Assembly (NCBI GenBank): GCA_023430465.1
Contig: JAEZAM010000139.1
Span: 1-14,280, forward strand
DNA length: 14,280 bases
Reading direction: 5' to 3'
Origin: Bacteroidota bacterium
Lineage (GTDB): Bacteria; Bacteroidota; Bacteroidia; Chitinophagales; Chitinophagaceae
Positions within the stretch are counted from its first letter, which is position 1; the number at the start of each line of letters is the position of its first letter. The notes under the pieces were generated by a model that saw only the letters and a program-made list of their open reading frames with translations, did not search any database and had not been told where the DNA came from. Of this stretch, positions 7,136-14,259 are shown one piece after another. Both the position numbers and the translations under genes were made by a program.

Positions 7136-10100
7136 TTAAAAAGTGATATCAATCCCCGCACCATAAAATACGGGCAGCGGGTATGCTCTCGCACTGTTCG
7201 CACCGGCATTGAAACCTGTGTTGTTGTCAAACTCGGTAAGTTCAGGATCGAAAAAGTTAAGCTTGCTGAGCGTGAACAGGTTTTGCCCGGTGAAATAGAT
7301 TCTTGCCCGCTGGATATGCGCCTTGCGGGTGATGTTCACGGGTATAGTGTATCCTACCTGAACATTCTTCAGCCTTGCATATGCCGCATCATACAGGTAG
7401 ATATCGGAACCTGTGCGATAATTATTGGTATTGGAAGGAGAACCAGCCTCTGCCAGCCTCGGATATTTCGCATTAGGATTGGTCGGTGTCCAGAAATCCG
7501 TCTGGTGACGATACATTGTACCACCATAACCGAAATGGAATGGCTCTACCAGCTCACCGCGTATCATGGCATCACGCTTACCAACGCCCTGCACGAATAC
7601 CATCAGATCAAAACCCTTGATAGAGGCCGTATAGGTAAATCCGAACGTATACCGCGGGAAGGGATTTCCGAGGATGAACTTGTCGCTGTCATCAATCACG
7701 CCATCTTTATTGCGGTCGACAAACCGGATATCACCCGGCTGTACACTTGATCCGGAAAACTTGGCACCGCTTTGAATATCGTCAAGCGTCTGGAAATATC
7801 CATCCCGGCGATATCCCTGGTATACAGTGATGGGGAAGCCAACCCGGCGCAGAAGTTCGAATTCCTCTTTGCGCTCCACCTGCTGATTAGCGCCGGAAGT
7901 CAGGGACATCAACTCGTTGAGGTTATCCGCCAGGTTGATGCTGACAGACTGGAATAACCTTTTTCCACGCATATTGTAAGTAGCCTTCACTTCCCAGCCC
8001 CTGTTCTTCACCTCGGCTACGTTGTAATCAGGAAATCCGGAACCAAAGATGGCAGGCACATCGCGACGGGTGTAGAGGATATCTTTCGTTGTCTTGTCGA
8101 AATAATCAAAGGAAACTTCCAGCTTGCGGTTGAAGAACTGTGCATCCGCACCAATGTTGAGCGTAGCTGCCTTCTCCCAGGTAAGCTCAGGGTTTCCAAG
8201 CAGGAAGCCGGCACCACCCACAGCATTTCCATTATAGCCGTATGCATTGGTGAAATTGAAGAAAGTTGTCTGGTATTGGTACGCATTCACGTTCTGGTTG
8301 CCCAATACGCCATAGGAAGAACGGATCTTGAGATCATTCATCCAGTCTTTCACACCGGTCATGAAACTCTCTTCAGATACGCGCCATGCGAGAGCAACGG
8401 AGGGAAAGAAACCCCAGCGATTGTCTTTGGCGAATTTGGAAGAACCATCATAACGGAAGTTGAACTCGGCGAAATATTTTGAGTCGAAGGAGTAGCCCGC
8501 ACGACCGAACACCGAATTGATGCTGGTCTCATTAGTACCCTGGATAGAATTGGTAGAACTTCCCTGGTTGATGACGGTTCCGGTTGTTGGTGTACCCAGA
8601 TTCGGATCAGTCAGTGTTTTTACGATCCTGTTGCCCTCTGACTTGAATGACTCATTGGCCGAGCCTACAAGTACATTGAAACTATGCGCCTGTATCGTCT
8701 TGTTGTACTCTGCGATCAGTTGCAGGTTGGTGAAAAGTGATTTGTAGTTATCATCATATACCTCACGGTCATTGCCATAGACGCCACCGGGAAGGAAATT
8801 GATCTGCATCCTGCGGCCGACTCCGTGGTTGGAACGAACTGTTGCACCAAATACACCGCGCACCTTCAGATCTTTTGTAATGGCATATTCACCACTGAGG
8901 TTCCCGAATACTTCATCATTGTCGGATTTGCGATAGCCGCCTTTTTCCAGGATGGCCTTGGGATTGAACTCAGAGGAGACAGGATTGGTGAGGTAGTTGC
9001 CTGCGCTGTCAGTAAAAGAATAATAAAGCGGTACACGGCCTGCATCCACGATCAACGTGCTGGCACTGGACGAATGATCTTTACCCATCACCTTCGCATA
9101 GCTAAGGATGGTGCTCAGTTTAAAGCGACCAAGTTCAGTGGTTTGATTCAGACGAATGTTATAACGCTTGTAACCGAGACCCGGGCCGATGAAACTGTTT
9201 TCCTGGTTTAGATAGCCCAGGCTCAGGAGGTATGTTGAGTTGGCTGATCCGCCGCTGATGCTGAGGTTATGCGATTGCTGTGGCGCACGCTGCAGGATGT
9301 TGTCCAGGCGCCAGTCGCCATCGCCTTGTTGCTGAAATTGCTGGATCTGAGCCGGGGTAAATATTGGCTGCAGACCGGAATTGGCCAGTGATTCATTTTT
9401 ATAATAGGCATTCTCCCATGCATGCACCGGTTCGTACGTGACCCGGGGCGACTGGATACCATAGATCGCATTGTAGTTGAGGCTGGCTTTCTCATTCTTA
9501 CGGCCTTTCTTGGTAGTGATCAGGATCACACCATTGGCCGAGCGCGAGCCATAGATAGCAGCAGAGCCGGCATCTTTGAGAATGGAGATATTCTCAATGT
9601 CGTTTGGATTGAGCAGGTTAATATCACCCCCGGGAATGCCATCGATTACCACGAGTGGTGTGTTGTCGCCCAGCGTACCGAGACCGCGGATGTTGATATT
9701 GACACCCTGACCCGGCTCAAAATTTCGTTGTTGGATGATGAGGTTGGGAGATACCCCCTGGAGTGCTAATGAAAGATTTGGAGTTGGCTTTCCCTCGATC
9801 GCTTTTTTGGAGATGCCATCCACAGAGCCGGTAACCGATGTTCTTTTTTGCGTAGCATAACCGATAACCACTACATCCTCCATGACCATCTCAGCCTTAC
9901 GCATCTGGACATTCAAGATACGATTGCCGTTCACGGCGAGCTCCTGGTTTACATAGCCAACGATTGTAAACACTAAAACCGGATCACTGATGTTATCCGG
10001 TATACTGATCGAATAATTTCCTGCAGGTGAAGTGGCTGTCCCAAGGTTTGTGCCTTTGACCGTAACGCTGACGCCTGCAATACCGCCGCCACCTTCCTCA

Positions 10101-10609
10101 GTGACAATACCGCTTACAACCAGGTCAGGTGATTTGAACCGGTCAACAGAAACATTGACTTCATTGCCGGGAAGAGTCCGGGTATCCGGCAACCGAAAAT
10201 CACCGGAAAAAGATTTACCGCGGAGAATTATTTTATCGTTGATGATCTCGTAGTGAATACCAGCGAGACGTGTAAGTGTTTCGAGTGCCTCAGACAATGC
10301 CATGTTTCGTACATCGAAATTGATGCGCTGACCGGAATTGACATCATCGTCGGAATAAACAAAGACAAAATTGATCTGCTTCTCCAGCCGCGCGAGTACA
10401 GCGGACAGCTTTTCATTTTTGGCACGGATCGTGACACGCGTTTCCTGGCGTTGCTGTACCTGGTTGACCGTTTGTCTGTGCCCGGCGAAACTGGTTTGGG
10501 CATGCAGCGAAAACCCTGTGATGAAAAGCACGATCGAGACAGCAATGGTTCTTGAAGTGTGCGGGCTGCGGACGCCATCACGCAGACGGGCGTTCAAATT
10601 TTTTTTCAT
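7136..10609 (-). CDS. SusC/RagA TonB-dependent transporter with N-terminal STN signalling domain
   Basis: 1157 aa. Signal peptide with a likely cut after FSLHA (residue 37). Domains in order: STN (Secretin/TonB N-terminus) at about 58-130, the periplasmic module by which FecA-type transducers contact FecR; a carboxypeptidase-D-like beta domain at about 163-238 (VVSGIVTEEGGGGIAGVSV); a TonB-box-like EDVVVIGYA at about 244-252; a plug domain at about 258-370 (GLGTLGDNTPLVVIDGIPG, GSRSANGVILITTKKG); and the 22-strand barrel to the C-terminus, ending VFYGAGIDITF. Role: energy-dependent import of oligosaccharides released at the surface. The STN domain is absent from many SusC proteins; its presence next to an ECF/FecR pair indicates that this transporter also acts as the inducer sensor. 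It starts 26 bases after fecR, with no promoter evident in the gap. Confidence 0.96.
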   Translation of the reverse strand: MKKNLNARLRDGVRSPHTSRTIAVSIVLFITGFSLHAQTSFAGHRQTVNQVQQRQETRVTIRAKNEKLSAVLARLEKQINFVFVYSDDDVNSGQRINFDVRNMALSEALETLTRLAGIHYEIINDKIILRGKSFSGDFRLPDTRTLPGNEVNVSVDRFKSPDLVVSGIVTEEGGGGIAGVSVTVKGTNLGTATSPAGNYSISIPDNISDPVLVFTIVGYVNQELAVNGNRILNVQMRKAEMVMEDVVVIGYATQKRTSVTGSVDGISKKAIEGKPTPNLSLALQGVSPNLIIQQRNFEPGQGVNINIRGLGTLGDNTPLVVIDGIPGGDINLLNPNDIENISILKDAGSAAIYGSRSANGVILITTKKGRKNEKASLNYNAIYGIQSPRVTYEPVHAWENAYYKNESLANSGLQPIFTPAQIQQFQQQGDGDWRLDNILQRAPQQSHNLSISGGSANSTYLLSLGYLNQENSFIGPGLGYKRYNIRLNQTTELGRFKLSTILSYAKVMGKDHSSSASTLIVDAGRVPLYYSFTDSAGNYLTNPVSSEFNPKAILEKGGYRKSDNDEVFGNLSGEYAITKDLKVRGVFGATVRSNHGVGRRMQINFLPGGVYGNDREVYDDNYKSLFTNLQLIAEYNKTIQAHSFNVLVGSANESFKSEGNRIVKTLTDPNLGTPTTGTVINQGSSTNSIQGTNETSINSVFGRAGYSFDSKYFAEFNFRYDGSSKFAKDNRWGFFPSVALAWRVSEESFMTGVKDWMNDLKIRSSYGVLGNQNVNAYQYQTTFFNFTNAYGYNGNAVGGAGFLLGNPELTWEKAATLNIGADAQFFNRKLEVSFDYFDKTTKDILYTRRDVPAIFGSGFPDYNVAEVKNRGWEVKATYNMRGKRLFQSVSINLADNLNELMSLTSGANQQVERKEEFELLRRVGFPITVYQGYRRDGYFQTLDDIQSGAKFSGSSVQPGDIRFVDRNKDGVIDDSDKFILGNPFPRYTFGFTYTASIKGFDLMVFVQGVGKRDAMIRGELVEPFHFGYGGTMYRHQTDFWTPTNPNAKYPRLAEAGSPSNTNNYRTGSDIYLYDAAYARLKNVQVGYTIPVNITRKAHIQRARIYFTGQNLFTLSKLNFFDPELTEFDNNTGFNAGANSARAYPLPVFYGAGIDITF

Positions 10610-10635
10610 AAGCTGGCAAGCGTTTGGAAAGGTGA

Positions 10636-11631
10636 TTACCTTGAAATAATGATCTGTTCGTCAGATATAGTATAATTGAACGATTTCGTTTTTGACAAAT
10701 AATAAAATATCTCTGCAAGTGTGTTGTTCTGAAAAGAACCTGTCAACCGGTAGTCTTTGGTCTCTTCATCTCTGAACACCACTTTTTTCCCAAAATTCCT
10801 TTCGAGTTCCACTGCGATATCGGCAAACAACATGGAGCGGAATACCAGGCGGCCCTCTGTCCAGGCTTTATCTTCCTCACTCAATGTGACGGCCGTGCTG
10901 ATCTCGCCGCTCGCCGGACGAAACACCAGTTTGTTATTCGGTGTCAGGAAGATGGTATCCTTCTGCTGCTTTCCTTTCGGAATGAAAGCCACTTTCCCGG
11001 TCGCGACTGAGGTTTCAATCACCTGTTCATTGTCATATGCTTTAACATTGAAGGACGTACCGAGCACGCGAACAGTTCCATTGGCGAGATGAATGATGAA
11101 GGGCTTCGCAGGGTTCTTTGCGATATCGAAGAAAGCTTCGCCGTTCAGGTACACTTCGCGGCTGTCTTCACCAAATACAGTCGGATATTGAATCTTGCTA
11201 TCAGCGTTAAGCCAAATTTTGCTGCCATCGGCAAGCTCAATAGTGCTTTTCACACCTTTTGCATTCTGCTTCTGCAGTAGATTGGCTACTGGAGAAGTAT
11301 CTGTATTGCGCTGCAGGTAAAGAACCGCTGCAATGCCGACGAAGACGACCAATACTGCTGCGATGCGTAACCATTTTTTGAAACCTACGATTTTCGCGGG
11401 GGCCGTCACCATCTGCTCATCATTGATGAGGAGGAGAACCTTTTGCAGTGCACGCTCGGTATCGCCGGCTTTTTCAACTCCTTTTTCCTCCCAGAATTTC
11501 ACATACACCTCCATCTGCCTGCGCAGGTCAGGGGAGGATTGCAGCATGCAGGCAAGTGCATCCAACTCTTCCCGGGTTGCTTCCCCGGAGAGTTTCTTCG
11601 TAACCAGTTCTAAAAATTGCTCTTGCTGCAT
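10636..11631 (-). CDS. FecR-family anti-sigma factor
   Basis: 331 aa from ATG. The cytoplasmic N-terminal region (about 1-85), beginning MQQEQFLELVTKKLSGEAT, is the anti-sigma segment. One transmembrane helix lies at about 88-106 (WLRIAAVLVVFVGIAAVLYL). The periplasmic FecR domain covers about 125-225 (STIELADGSKIWLNADSKI, VYLNGEAFFDIAKNPAKPF, VRVLGTSFNVKAY). The C-terminal DUF4974-type region at about 260-331 (FRSMLFADIAVELERNFGKK to YTISDEQIIISR) resembles an STN fold and is expected to meet the STN domain of SusC. Role: holds the adjacent sigma factor inactive at the inner membrane, and may activate it when SusC binds substrate. It starts 59 bases after the sigma stop, and the gap holds a promoter-like element. 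Confidence 0.95.
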   Translation of the reverse strand: MQQEQFLELVTKKLSGEATREELDALACMLQSSPDLRRQMEVYVKFWEEKGVEKAGDTERALQKVLLLINDEQMVTAPAKIVGFKKWLRIAAVLVVFVGIAAVLYLQRNTDTSPVANLLQKQNAKGVKSTIELADGSKIWLNADSKIQYPTVFGEDSREVYLNGEAFFDIAKNPAKPFIIHLANGTVRVLGTSFNVKAYDNEQVIETSVATGKVAFIPKGKQQKDTIFLTPNNKLVFRPASGEISTAVTLSEEDKAWTEGRLVFRSMLFADIAVELERNFGKKVVFRDEETKDYRLTGSFQNNTLAEIFYYLSKTKSFNYTISDEQIIISR

Positions 11632-11654
11632 CAGGAGTTATTTGCGTTCCGGTT

Positions 11655-11702
11655 TAAGGACAGCAGATTCAGAAGAATTACTTACAGGGATCAGAAAAAA
11701 AA
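11655..11702 (-). promoter_or_regulatory. Predicted ECF-type promoter for fecR and the PUL (copy 2 of a duplicated element)
   Basis: A 32-base block at 11656-11687 matches a block at 12404-12435 at 28 of 32 positions by direct comparison. On the minus strand it reads CTGTA-A-GTAATT-C-TTCTGAA, two variable bases, then TGCTGTCCTT. It is preceded 7 bases upstream by a T8 tract (11702-11695). The GTAA part and the GTC within CTGTCC sit where the -35 and -10 elements of an ECF promoter could be. The block ends 24 bases before the fecR ATG. The T-tract and upstream half overlap the end of the sigma gene. The promoter role is inferred from duplication and placement. Confidence 0.6.
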
Positions 11703-12320
11703 TGAAAAAAAGAAGACCAGCCCCGAAATAAGGGGTGTGCGGGAACCTTTGCCACGGGCAGAGGAGGTATACTTCGCAATAAGCGGTTGAAGTTTCCGGA
11801 TGGCGCGGAACAATTGCGTTTCCACTGTCCGGGGTGAAATGCCGAGAATTTCAGCGACTTCTTTGTATCTGAAACCATCTTCCTTGATCAGCCGGAATAC
11901 TGTCCGGCACTGATCCGGCAATGCTTCGATGGCTTGGCTCAACTGGAAAGATATTTCCTTCCACTCCAATTCCTCCCCTGGATCATTTCTGTTGATCAGT
12001 CCTGAACTTCCGGCAGCATCTTCAACAGCAATATGGATATGGGAATACTGGCGCAGATAATTGATGGAGTGATTTTTTACAGAAACAAAAAGGTAGGTAG
12101 AGAGATTCTGCACCTGGGCGATTTCGGTGCGCCGGTTCCACAACTTCACAAAAACATCATTGGTGATCTCCTCAGCTATCTCATTTACATGAACGTATTG
12201 CAGGGAAAAACTATGCAGGCGGGAATAGAACAGGCGGAACAAACCCGAGAAAGCCACCTGGCTTCCTTGTGCGATTTGCTGCTGCAGACCCTGGAGATAT
12301 ACTTCATCCGGGCGCATCAT
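11691..12320 (-). CDS. RNA polymerase ECF sigma factor (sigma-70 family)
   Basis: 209 aa. Sigma region 2 at about 24-92: FSGLFRLFYSRLHSFSLQYV, then EIAEEITNDVFVKLWNRR (core binding and -10 recognition) and LSTYLFVSVKNHSINYLRQ. A linker of about 35 residues leads to region 4 at about 125-182: LSQAIEALPDQCRTVFRLI, then GFRYKEVAEILGISPRTVET (helix-turn-helix for the -35). This is the Bacteroidota ECF subgroup that pairs with FecR and SusC. Two consecutive ATG codons open the gene; the first (12318-12320) is used here. The C-terminus after about 186 is unusual: a Ser/Gly/Arg linker and a hydrophobic end, LISGLVFFFSFFF, encoded by a T-rich tract that is also part of the promoter-like element for fecR. 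First gene of the minus-strand cluster. Confidence 0.95.
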   Translation of the reverse strand: MMRPDEVYLQGLQQQIAQGSQVAFSGLFRLFYSRLHSFSLQYVHVNEIAEEITNDVFVKLWNRRTEIAQVQNLSTYLFVSVKNHSINYLRQYSHIHIAVEDAAGSSGLINRNDPGEELEWKEISFQLSQAIEALPDQCRTVFRLIKEDGFRYKEVAEILGISPRTVETQLFRAIRKLQPLIAKYTSSARGKGSRTPLISGLVFFFSFFF

Positions 12321-12382
12321 GCCGCATTTTTTTGAGGAAAAATAAAGGGCCGTACAGCCACCCGTCTCTTTTTCATAAGCAT
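12317..12382 (-). other. Possible 21-codon leader ORF overlapping the sigma start (ATGA)
   Basis: On the minus strand an ATG at 12382 opens 21 codons beginning MLMKKRRVAV, rich in Lys and Arg, and stops at TGA 12319-12317. The stop overlaps the sigma ATG as ATGA, the arrangement used for translational coupling. No homology is recognised and the length is within chance, so this is only a candidate. The frame stays open further upstream without another obvious start. Confidence 0.2.
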
Positions 12383-12401
12383 TCTTCGTTCAGCAACCTT
12401 T

Positions 12402-12449
12402 ATAAGGACAGCAAGTTCAGAAAAATTACGTACAGCCCCGCAAAAAAAA
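12402..12449 (-). promoter_or_regulatory. Predicted ECF-type promoter of the sigma gene (copy 1 of a duplicated element)
   Basis: The 32-base block at 12404-12435 reads on the minus strand CTGTA-C-GTAATT-T-TTCTGAA, two bases, TGCTGTCCTT, then ATA. A T8 tract (12449-12442) lies 6 bases upstream. It matches the element before fecR at 28 of 32 positions and with nearly the same T-tract spacing. It lies about 84 bases upstream of the sigma ATG, leaving a leader of about 80 bases. Two copies, one before the sigma gene and one before its anti-sigma gene, suggest autoregulation by this sigma factor (inference). Confidence 0.6.
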
Positions 12450-12544
12450 TCAAATCAACGCCGGACTATCACTTTGTCAGGGTGAAATAGGGGAAAATCG
12501 GATTTGGCATGTTCTTCGGATGGAAAGAATTCTTAATCTATATT

Positions 12545-12958
12545 ATGTCAGTAACTATCAAACACCTCAATCCTGACGAACTTTTCAAAAGTCCAGCTTT
12601 CTCACAGGTCATCACCGTGGAAGGAAATGGCAGGACGATCTATATAGGTGGCCAGAACGCTGTGGATCGCGAGAATAGACTTGTCGGTAAAAATGACCTG
12701 CACGCGCAATGTACCCAGGTAATGAAGAATATCCTGGAAGCACTTCATTCATCCGGCGCCTCCTGGAAAGATCTGATCAAGCTTACCATATACCTCCGGC
12801 AGGGAGAGGATGCGACACAAGCGTTCGAGGCAGCCAGACCGTTCATGACTCCGGGTGTGCCTCCGCCTATCGTCACCGTGTTATATGTGGCTGGCCTTGG
12901 CAACCCAGACTACCTGCTTGAGATTGATGGGATAGCGGTCATCAGGGTGGACGAATAG
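12545..12958 (+). CDS. Rid-family (YjgF/YER057c/UK114) protein lacking the RidA arginine
   Basis: 137 aa from the ATG at 12545. An in-frame ATG at 12509 would add twelve residues with no family counterpart (MFFGWKEFLIYI), so 12545 is preferred. The Rid fold is clear: FSQVITVEGNGRTIYIGGQNAVD near the N-terminus, QVMKNILEALHSSGASWKDLIKLTIYL in the middle, and YLLEIDGIAVI at the end. Canonical RidA enzymes, which hydrolyse reactive 2-imino acids, have an Arg in the segment before the final strands (ARSCVEV in E. coli). Here that segment is PPIVTVLYV with no Arg, which points to one of the Rid subfamilies without imine deaminase activity; the substrate is unknown. It is cytoplasmic with no signal peptide, and divergent from the sigma gene across a 224-base gap that holds the sigma promoter candidate and no clear promoter for this gene. 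Confidence 0.88.
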   Translation: MSVTIKHLNPDELFKSPAFSQVITVEGNGRTIYIGGQNAVDRENRLVGKNDLHAQCTQVMKNILEALHSSGASWKDLIKLTIYLRQGEDATQAFEAARPFMTPGVPPPIVTVLYVAGLGNPDYLLEIDGIAVIRVDE

Positions 12959-12999
12959 AAATCAGCCGCTGTTATGTTAACTGTAGTATTATTGAACTT

Positions 13000-13152
13000 T
13001 CAGGACGGCGGGTCTTCTGCCGGTAACTTCTTTTTCAGCTTATTCATCACTGTTTTGGCAGTAAAGCCATGGACCACGATGGAAAGAACAATAGCGAATG
13101 CTACAACGGCCCACAGTACCAGCCTGAAGCGGTACTCAAGGTCAACCCCGTA
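13000..13152 (-). pseudogene. 3' remnant of a CPA1/NhaP-type cation:proton antiporter gene
   Basis: The minus-strand frame ending at TGA 13002-13000 encodes about 50 residues: YGVDLEYRFRLVLWAVVAF, then AIVLSIVVHGFTAKTVMNKL, then a Lys-rich hydrophilic end KKKLPAEDPPS. A last membrane helix followed by HG-[FIL]-TA and a short charged tail is typical of the C-terminus of CPA1 (NhaP-type) Na+/H+ antiporters. The frame is closed upstream by TAA at 13158-13156, and there is no ATG before the internal Met, so it cannot be a complete gene. The place where the rest of the antiporter should lie holds the chaA promoter and coding region in the opposite direction. Best explanation: a 5'-truncated relic left by a rearrangement. 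The match is by recognition, not by search. Confidence 0.6.
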
Positions 13153-13158
13153 TCTTTA
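13151..13158 (+). promoter_or_regulatory. Possible Bacteroidota -7 element for the antiporter gene
   Basis: TATCTTTA matches the Bacteroidota -7 consensus TAnnTTTG at all but the last base. It lies 16 bases before the ATG at 13174, which would give a very short leader. No convincing -33 TTG is seen at the expected distance. It sits just beyond the 5' end of the antiporter relic. Confidence 0.35.
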
Positions 13159-13173
13159 CGAAAACCAACCCGC

Positions 13174-14259
13174 ATGAATGCAAAAAAAATAGACCTGCCA
13201 CTGTGGTCGATTGTTTTTCCGATACTCGCTGCGTTATTGTATGCAGGGAAATCCATTTCCGACAGCGGCTGGTTCATGGGGTTGCTCGCCCTGATGCTGG
13301 TAGGTGCCGTACTCGCTGCAGTGCACCATGCCGAGGTAGTGGCCCACCGCGTGGGTGAACCGTTTGGCACTCTCCTCCTTGCTATAGCAATTACCGTGAT
13401 TGAGGTATCGCTGATCGTATCACTAATGGCGGCAGGCGGCGAGGAAACCGTCGCCCTCGCAAGGGACACTGTTTTTGCAGCCATCATGATCATACTCACC
13501 GGTATCATCGGCCTTTGCCTGCTGATCGGTGGGCTTCGGTATAAAGTGCAGGTATTTCGCCGTGAAGCAGTCAGTGCTTCTCTCGTTACGCTCACCGCTA
13601 TCAGCGTCCTCACGCTCATTCTGCCAAACTATACAACTTCCAAACTGGGACCGGTTTACAGCACCCAGCAATTGATGTTCATTGCCGTGGTATGTCTTAT
13701 TCTATATGGCACGTTCGTAGCCGTTCAGACTGTGAGGCACCGCGATTATTTCCTGCCCAATACAGCAGAAACAGAAGCCGATGTACATGCTCCACCGCCA
13801 AATAACCGCACCACCTTCGCGAGTTGTCTCCTCTTGCTGGTTTGTCTTGCTGCTGTAGTATTGCTGGCAAAAGCACTGGCGCCCACCCTCGAGCGAACTG
13901 TAGCCAGTTACGGTGCTCCCGAATCACTCGTGGGTGTGATCGTGGCCACCGTGATCCTTTTGCCAGAAGGGCTCGCGGCAGTACGCGCGGCACGTAAGAA
14001 TCGCTTACAGACAAGCCTCAACCTTGCCCTTGGTTCCGCGCTGGCGAGCATCGGACTTACTATTCCTGCTGTAGCTATCTCATCGCTGTTTACCGGCATG
14101 CGCGTTGAATTGGGCATCGATACCAAATCAACAGTGTTGATGCTATTGTCATTGCTGACGATCATGCTGTCATTTGGCACTGGCAGAACCAATGTATTGC
14201 AAGGCGTGGTACTGCTGGTGATTTTTGCCGTATATCTTTTCACCACGATTTTTCCTTGA
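13174..14259 (+). CDS. chaA: ChaA-type Ca2+/Na+ : H+ antiporter (CaCA superfamily)
   Basis: 361 aa from the ATG at 13174. An upstream ATG at 13069 gives a 35-residue hydrophilic extension that runs antisense through the antiporter relic and has no family counterpart, so it is rejected. The protein is almost all membrane segments, about ten to eleven helices. Two homologous halves each carry an acidic CaCA-type motif: AIAITVIEVSLIVSLMAAGG in the first (Glu in VIEVS) and VATVILLPEGLAAVRAA in the second (Glu in LPEG). These correspond to alpha-repeat residues needed for transport in CAX/ChaA exchangers. A cytoplasmic loop, RHRDYFLPNTAETEADVHA, separates the halves and has a few acidic and His residues. 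Role: cation extrusion driven by proton influx, for Ca2+, Na+ or K+ homeostasis and alkali tolerance. It follows the relic of another antiporter type and is otherwise unlinked to the PUL. Confidence 0.9.
   Translation: MNAKKIDLPLWSIVFPILAALLYAGKSISDSGWFMGLLALMLVGAVLAAVHHAEVVAHRVGEPFGTLLLAIAITVIEVSLIVSLMAAGGEETVALARDTVFAAIMIILTGIIGLCLLIGGLRYKVQVFRREAVSASLVTLTAISVLTLILPNYTTSKLGPVYSTQQLMFIAVVCLILYGTFVAVQTVRHRDYFLPNTAETEADVHAPPPNNRTTFASCLLLLVCLAAVVLLAKALAPTLERTVASYGAPESLVGVIVATVILLPEGLAAVRAARKNRLQTSLNLALGSALASIGLTIPAVAISSLFTGMRVELGIDTKSTVLMLLSLLTIMLSFGTGRTNVLQGVVLLVIFAVYLFTTIFP

Noticed and set aside
7283..7750. 155-codon plus-strand frame inside susC
   Set aside because: Antisense shadow of the SusC barrel region, with no domain or initiation signal.
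12459..12544. Promoter for the Rid gene
   Set aside because: ATCACTTTG and ATTTGG strings are present, but none gives a TTG/TAnnTTTG pair at the expected spacing, so no call is made.
13069..13173. Upstream ATG extending the ChaA protein by 35 residues
   Set aside because: The extension is hydrophilic, lies upstream of the -7-like element, and runs antisense to the antiporter relic; the family N-terminus fits the ATG at 13174.
12974..13177. 67-codon plus-strand frame between the Rid gene and chaA
   Set aside because: No domain is recognised. The same bases on the minus strand read as the antiporter C-terminus, which explains the open frame.
13101..13619. 172-codon minus-strand frame across the chaA start
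   Set aside because: The peptide is Arg/Thr/Ser-rich without a family signature, antisense to the well-supported chaA, and in a different frame from the antiporter relic.
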